DNA from: Saturnia japonica
Lineage: Eukaryota > Arthropoda > Insecta > Lepidoptera > Saturniidae
Length of the DNA: 64,000 nucleotides
NCBI GenBank assembly: GCA_033032175.1
Contig: CM065325.1
Span: 15,466,930-15,530,929 of the forward strand
Direction of reading: 5' to 3'
Shown: positions 58,321 to 64,000 of the stretch, one piece after another
How positions within the stretch are numbered: position 1 is the stretch's first letter
How the letters are laid out: the number at the start of each line of letters is the position of its first letter
Notes under the pieces: generated by a model
What the model was told of the DNA's origin: nothing
Database searches by the model: none
What the model saw: the letters and a program-made list of their open reading frames with translations, nothing else
Translations under genes and position numbers: made by a program

Positions 58321-58861
58321 AGATAGTGGTCAAGCGCAAGCTCCTTTCTTTCATTTCCTATCTTTTCATCCATAGTGAAAAAAGCTACAATCAATTTTAT
58401 TTTATTAAGATTAAATAAATTTGTATATCTGGTCAATAATATCGTTATATAATGAAGTTCTCACTAAGGTGAAAGTAATTTGAAATAAATAGCTGTTGTT
58501 TTATCTTCCTTAAAATAAAAACGTAAGCAAATACAAAAAATTGATTGTGTGGTTTTATGAAACCACGGTAAAAGTGAAACTTTTTTTCACATTATAGATA
58601 TTTAACTAAAAATTCACAAATGAGTAATGACGTCACCGTCTCGCGACATGCAGCACACAGTCCAAAAATTTTGATACGATCTAATAAAAGTTTCACTTTA
58701 AAAATCTTGAAGTAAATAAGAAGCTACGTACAACATTCTACAGACGAGCAAATATGTTAGATTTATGTATATTTTTTGAAAATATATTCTATGATGTATG
58801 TCCTATTTTAAATATAAAAATACTAGACCTTTGCACAACTACGTTGGACCCAACAAAGCCA
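58321..58861. other. AT-rich stretch, nothing recognised
   Basis: A TGACGTCA octamer lies at 58,628-58,635 and a 7-bp hairpin (GTGGTTT/AAACCAC) at 58,549-58,566. No gene seen. Confidence 0.35.
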
Positions 58862-58985
58862 ATGTTCTTGACATTCAGACCGCTAGATTTACAGCGCATC
58901 GTAAATCTAACAGACGTCGACGTCGGTTATCCAGTTGAATTTGCGGACGGCCGTGAGAACCGGCTGTGGGGAGTAATTAAACTAG
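58862..58985 (+). repeat. Family G duplicated segment, copy 2
   Basis: TGTTCTTGACATTCAGACCG, AGATTTACAGCGCATCGTAA, ATCTAACAGACGTCGACGTC, GGTTATCCAGTTGAATTTGC and GGACGGCCGTGAGAACCGGC. A perfect inverted repeat AGATTTAC/GTAAATCT lies at 58,885-58,908. One frame reads IVNLTDVDVGYPVEFADG, without a family I recognise. Confidence 0.7.
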
Positions 58986-60845
58986 TAATTGTTAGGTCAA
59001 ATGCAGTTGTAATGTTCTGAAAGGCTTTGGAGGTTTGACAATTTAATCAGTTTCAGGAAATCAATAAAGTCACCAATGAACTTTGTTTTTGTAACAATGT
59101 ACACTGACGATATTTCCTAAATATGATATAAGAATGATGATGGGTAAGTATCAGGGTTTATTTAGAATAGGCTTTTTTATTGTAAATGAATGTTTATAAT
59201 AGTGTTTACTTTTTAGGAATTAGGCATTTTATTAAGAACATATGTGGCTTTTAAGTGTAATAAGTCACACTTTTTAAAAACGAAAAATATTTTTTTTGGT
59301 CTTTATGTACATGATAGCATAAACTTCCTGAAGTGAAATAATATATAAAAACTTTGAATGTGTTCGTATAAATAAACGATTTACAAAATTTAAATTCAAC
59401 CCAAAAATGTGTCTAAAGCTGACTAAAACTTCCTAGTTCTCGTGTATTTGAAACCTTGCTAGTACTTGCGAATCCACGTGGAGAAAGTATTTTTCATAAA
59501 CATAATTTCATCGTATTCTATAATGTATGAATCAGGAGCTATTCTCTTTAAGCATTTGGCAATGTAGTAAACGTTTACATCAATAGGTTTATTATTACCA
59601 ATGAGAAGACACTTAACATCAATAGCTTAAATGTTTGGTTAGTTTGTAGAAACTTTACAATTATAGTACGTTTTAACAAGTACATCAAACTTTTCACAAG
59701 TACTCTCTAATTTAACTATCATTCGACTGTACAGAAAAAAATCCTGTGTACGACTTAACATCCCAGCATACATCAGAGAATTTCCAGTTCATGCAAGCAT
59801 GGTATCAGCATTCAAGATGGTAGCACACGCCATTGCGACCACCAAGTCGACCCTAGACAAGGTGAAACATAAAACATCACCATATTGGCTAGTTTCGATG
59901 TATCATGTCCTATACTTTCGATTTGATGTTAGATGGTAACTGTTGATTGATCTTTGTTTATCGTTAGCTGTTGTTGTTCATGAAACATATTCATCATTAG
60001 GCTAAAACGATGTGTAAAAGCCTAAATGGTGTACGTTTTAAAATTCATCGTTTACTGCGCTATTACTTTGTATTTAATTATAAGCTTTCTCTATACCACC
60101 ATCTCATCTAGGATTAAGGAATGATGCTGCTGTAGATCTAATTACGCTAAAACCTAAACATCGGTTCTCAAATATAGCTTTCAATATACACCGATAGATA
60201 TCTGGTGTTAGTTTTTTAGCTTGAAGTTGACTGATAGCTATTATAAATTAAGAAAAACCTGTAGATGCAGTATTCCTTTAATTAACTTTTTATTAATATA
60301 CATTTCTAATCTCTATGACTCGATTGCTTTCCACAATTGTGTATCAATTACTAAATGATCTAAAATATTTTTAACCTATTCTTTAAGTATTTCACATACA
60401 AGAATAAATAAAATAAAACACAAAAAGTAGACGGCACTCTTTGATGCTGTTAAGAGATTTTTAGTGGGATGCCTAAATAAACATTTCTTAGTGATTTATT
60501 ACTTTAGTCTTTAAAATTATCTAGGTTTGGGAAAAAAATATTTCTTATATTTTTGTTCTTTTTATGTTTTCGATGACAACATAAAAACATACGAAGTATG
60601 TATAGGTACGTGATGAGTACGTCCTATGATCGAACTTACTTAATTGAACTTGTATCAAAACTTGATGACTGTATTTTTTTTTTAATTTGACCTTAAGCGG
60701 GAACTTTTAGAGATTAGATTTAGAATCTTAGATAGTTAGGTACTCATTTTCAGTGAGAAATAGTTTTATGAAAATAATCTCTGAGGTATATGAAAAAAGA
60801 TTAAAATTTATATGAAAGTACGTTCAGTTTTTTAGTTAAATATTA
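58986..60845. other. Unannotated AT-rich stretch
   Basis: A GC-balanced block at 59,755-59,880 has no motif. No exon, RNA gene or matching repeat seen. Confidence 0.35.
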
Positions 60846-61983
60846 GGTCCTTACATATAAAATTGGCGTTTTGTTGAACTGGCCACTTTGATCTCAAATA
60901 TCTGGCGCTTGGTTAGGAACTCGAAATTTAAATTTATTCCAAATTTAGGCTTGTGTATTTGTGTTTCGAATTTAGTGATTCATTTGTTTTCGCACCATTT
61001 TATTTTCATCAGCTCGAAGGATTAATGATGTGTATGGGAAAGCTACTATAAAAGAAAACACGGTACGTTTTTGGTTCCAAAGTTTTCGTTCTGGAAATTT
61101 TGACCTACGAAATAAACCCAGTGGACGGCCGGAGACCCTTGTTGAAAATGAAGAATCAAAGGTGATCGTTGAAGCGGATCATTCGCAAACTACATCATAG
61201 TTAGCGGCAGGCTTCGGTGTGAGTGAAAAAGATCGAGAAATGGGTACCGCATGAATTGACTGAATCACGCCAACAAACACCTATTGAGTTCTGCATTACA
61301 TTACTCAACCGTCACAATAACGAGAGAATTTTGAATCGTATTGTTACTTGTGACGAAAAATGGACCATTGTGACAATTGGAAATGCTCATCACAGTGGTT
61401 GAACCCAGGAGAACCCAAGTGAAAGTCGTCTCAGAAAAAGGTACTAGTGAGTGTTTGGTGGACCAGTGCTAGTGTCATACAATACAGCTTCGTAAGATCT
61501 GTCCAGACGATAACAACAGATCTGTATTATCAATAATTACAAACCATGATAGAAAAGCTAGCCGTTAAACAACCGAGACTGGTCAATATCTCAAGCCCAC
61601 TGCTGCTTCAGAACAACGCTGGACCCCATACTTTATGACCGACGGTCGCTAAATTAAAGGAACTGTGGTTGGAATGTCTTCGAAACCCACCATATTCCCT
61701 GGACATTGCTCCAAAGGATTACCACTTTATTCGGAATTTGGACAATTACTTGCAACGAAAATAAATTCAATTCCGATGAGGCTGTCCAAACTGCCTTCAA
61801 AGATTTTATTGATTCTTGCTCCCACAATTTTTTCAGCAATGGAATCGATGAACTACCTTTAAAATGGCGAAAGTGCATAGATAATAATAGTACATACTTC
61901 AATTGATTAAATGTATAATTTCATAATATTTTTTTCATTTTACTTTTACCATATAAAACGCTAATTTCATATGTAAAAAGACC
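60846..61983 (+). mobile_element. Degenerate mariner element, 1,138 bp, with transposase remnant
   Basis: The left end GGTCCTTACATATAAAATTG and right end (reverse complement GGTCTTTTTACATATGAAAT) form terminal inverted repeats flanked by TA (60,844-60,845 and 61,984-61,985). The transposase is readable in pieces: FRSGNFDLRNKPSGRPETLV, EKWVPHEL-type DNA-binding region, TCDEKW (first catalytic Asp), then LLQNNAGPHT, where Asn stands in the place of the second catalytic Asp, and a SLDIAPKDYHF block with the third. Several stops and frame changes are present, and about 150 bp are missing compared with a full-length mariner. It is the same family as the 38.3-kb deleted copy and related to the 13.3-kb element. 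Confidence 0.9.
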
Positions 61984-62840
61984 TAATATTAGAATTTATA
62001 TTTATGGTTTATATATTTAATTTATTTTTTCATTTATTTATTCATTTGCATCATGTATGTATATTTGTTCTTATATCACAATACAATTATTTTTACAATT
62101 AATTTTACATACATTAAGCAATTAAGAAATATTTTATTTTTTTTTTTTTTTGGAAATCCTTGTCAAACGGTTAAAAAGGTCTTAAAATAATGAATGAATA
62201 TTATTTTGAAACGGACGTAACCGCATACACTAGTTGTAATGTAATAAAAACATAAAACAATGACCGGAGGAATAAAAAGGGTGGAATTTCCATCAAAAAG
62301 TACCATTCGTTCACATTACAAGCCTCTTTCCGAGGTAGTCCATTAAAAAAAAAACAAACAAAAGTCTTTGTTTCGACGCTTAAAATATGCAATAAACGTT
62401 TTTATACACAATAACGCTCTGTTGTGAATTAGAAAAAATATGGATATCCGTATAATCCACCCTGCAGAGCGCCTATTCAGATTGTTATGTGAGATAATGA
62501 GTGTTCAGTATGGTAGCTTGACACAATATATAATTTATTAAGAAATATTTACTTGCGGTTAGTCAGATCTATTTATTGCGTATCTTAGCAATCGACTAAA
62601 ATTTTACCTGATATTATGTGGCGGATGGGTCGAAGATGATAATATTTCTATGCGAAAATGGGGGGTAGTTTTTAAGCGCACGAACTCAATATACTCGTAA
62701 GTGACAGTTACAAATTTTTACATAGACCAGATGAGTAATAGAAAAAAAACCCTTCCGCTATGATAATATAGCCGATAATTGTTAATGTAAAATTCACTGT
62801 TTAACGGCTTCGAACAAACCTGTAATTTTTTTACAAAAAG
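61984..62840. other. AT-rich stretch, nothing recognised
   Basis: Contains a long T run at about 62,135-62,150. No gene or repeat recognised. Confidence 0.4.
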
Positions 62841-63392
62841 TTTTGTCCGCGGCTGCGCTTAAGTAGATTAATTGGCGACAGTCGATCGGGCACACGCGTG
62901 AGTCCTACTACCCTCGCTCCAGGTTACTTTAAAGATAAAAATGCTTATTGTGAGTGATCCTTAAAAGGTAGACATATGCTCTTGCTGTCATTTTTATAAG
63001 TATTTTTAATATCTACAATTATTTACAGCATTAATTTGATATATTCCACACGGTTTGCTTAGCGTAATCTATGTAAGCGCTCGACTTCACGAAGTCGAGC
63101 GGTGAATCCACCGTGGCCAGTTATTTCTAATTTGCACGGAACTCTTATTATTTTCTAAAATAAAAGTAACCTAAGTTACTCCTTAGAATATCAGCTATCT
63201 ACCAGTGAAAATTCCTTCAAATTGGTCCAACCGTTTCGGAGATTAACTGGAATAAATAGACAGACAGACAGACAAATTTTTAAAGAAATGCTGTTTTTTA
63301 TAGGTGTCCTATCTATATACTTTTCCCATGCATTTGGTAAAAGATGTAATTTTGACATTACAAACAGACACTTCAATTTTATTAATTGTATA
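62841..63392 (+). repeat. Family A interspersed repeat, copy 6 (with a palindromic insert)
   Basis: TTTTGTCCGCGGCTGCGCTT start, then TTACTTTAAAGATAAAAATG, CCAACCGTTTCGGAGATTAA, ACAGACAGACAGACA and CACTTCAATTTTATTAATTG. Unlike other copies it carries a perfect 11-bp inverted repeat (CGCTCGACTTC AC GAAGTCGAGCG) at 63,078-63,101. Confidence 0.82.
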
Positions 63393-64000
63393 TAAAAAAT
63401 CGATTATACGTTAGTTAATAGGTCGGCATCTTTCGTAGTAAAATAATTGTGATATGATTTTTTTACACTGATTTATTTTATAACTCTTCTTATGGATTTT
63501 TTTTTTATTTTTTACTGTTTTACGAAAGATAACTTGTCTTTATACATATATTATTTCTCAAAAATATTTTTATTGCAACGCCATATTTCCATTAATTCTT
63601 CATCTAAATTAACAATTCTAATATTATTTTAAAAATTATATTCCCCGATATTTATAAAAAATAGAGTACAATGAATTATCAAGAGTTTGCAGATTTTATT
63701 CCATTTCTGTTAAAAAATAAACATTTAAAGTTGATATTCTGTAATTTCCGTATATAGTGGCTATTTCTATAATGACTTCAGCGAAAAAGAGATGCGGATA
63801 CGACGATAAATTACAATTCAACGAGTCGGTTATAATTCGATGCTAATACTGGACTCTGGAAGCTACTTTGTTTATGGATTTTGATTTCATTAACTACCTG
63901 ATTGTCCAGTAAAGTGCAATAATATTGTCTCAGTTAGGAGATCGTTTTGGTAACTAAAATATGTAGAATGTATATTATAGCATAATTTTATACTGAATAT
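63393..64000. other. AT-rich stretch, nothing recognised
   Basis: No open frame, repeat copy or RNA gene seen up to the window end. Confidence 0.4.

Noticed and set aside
58628..58635. TGACGTCA octamers (also at 2,934-2,941)
   Set aside because: An 8-base palindrome is expected about once by chance in a window this size; no neighbouring promoter supports a function.

Overview
The window reads as nuclear DNA of an insect, most likely a moth or butterfly. It is strongly AT-rich. It carries tRNA-derived SINEs of a kind I associate with Lepidoptera, mariner elements, a BEL/Pao LTR retrotransposon and decayed non-LTR (LINE) ends. I found no host protein-coding exon, rRNA gene or functional tRNA gene that I can defend. 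The open frames outside transposons are short, AT-rich and have no recognisable domain. The stretch is best read as a long intron or a gene-poor intergenic region. The organism call is inference from repeat types.

Layout. 1-20 kb holds small interspersed repeats: a head-to-head inverted pair near 1.3-1.55 kb, an ACTAGC-starting element at 6.9-7.8 kb with a SINE nested in it, a truncated irritans-type mariner (11.56-12.1 kb, minus) and a complete 1,282-bp mariner (13,275-14,556, plus). That mariner has both terminal repeats, a TA duplication and a full-length transposase frame broken only by three nonsense codons. 20.98-26.40 kb is a 5.4-kb BEL/Pao element on the minus strand with two 675-bp LTRs that look identical and a perfect 5-bp duplication (ATCTC). 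Its gag and protease are intact, but pol carries several frame breaks and a large internal deletion. 26.8-40 kb holds LINE fragments, several copies of one SINE family and a 0.58-kb internally deleted mariner. 39.5-64 kb holds more copies of the same repeat families, decayed LINE pieces, a diverged duplicated segment (57.7 and 58.9 kb) and a 1.14-kb degenerate mariner (60.85-61.98 kb).

The most interesting points are the BEL element with identical LTRs but a ruined pol, which implies movement with proteins supplied in trans; its LTR, where a tandem repeat multiplies the initiator motif; a possible recursive splice site at 54,760/54,761; shared end motifs (ACTAGC...TATAGAT) linking three or four repeat families; and several hairpin or inverted-repeat structures. 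I do not see a convincing new multi-gene system. Coordinates of old repeats are approximate to about 10-20 bp unless target duplications or terminal repeats fix them.
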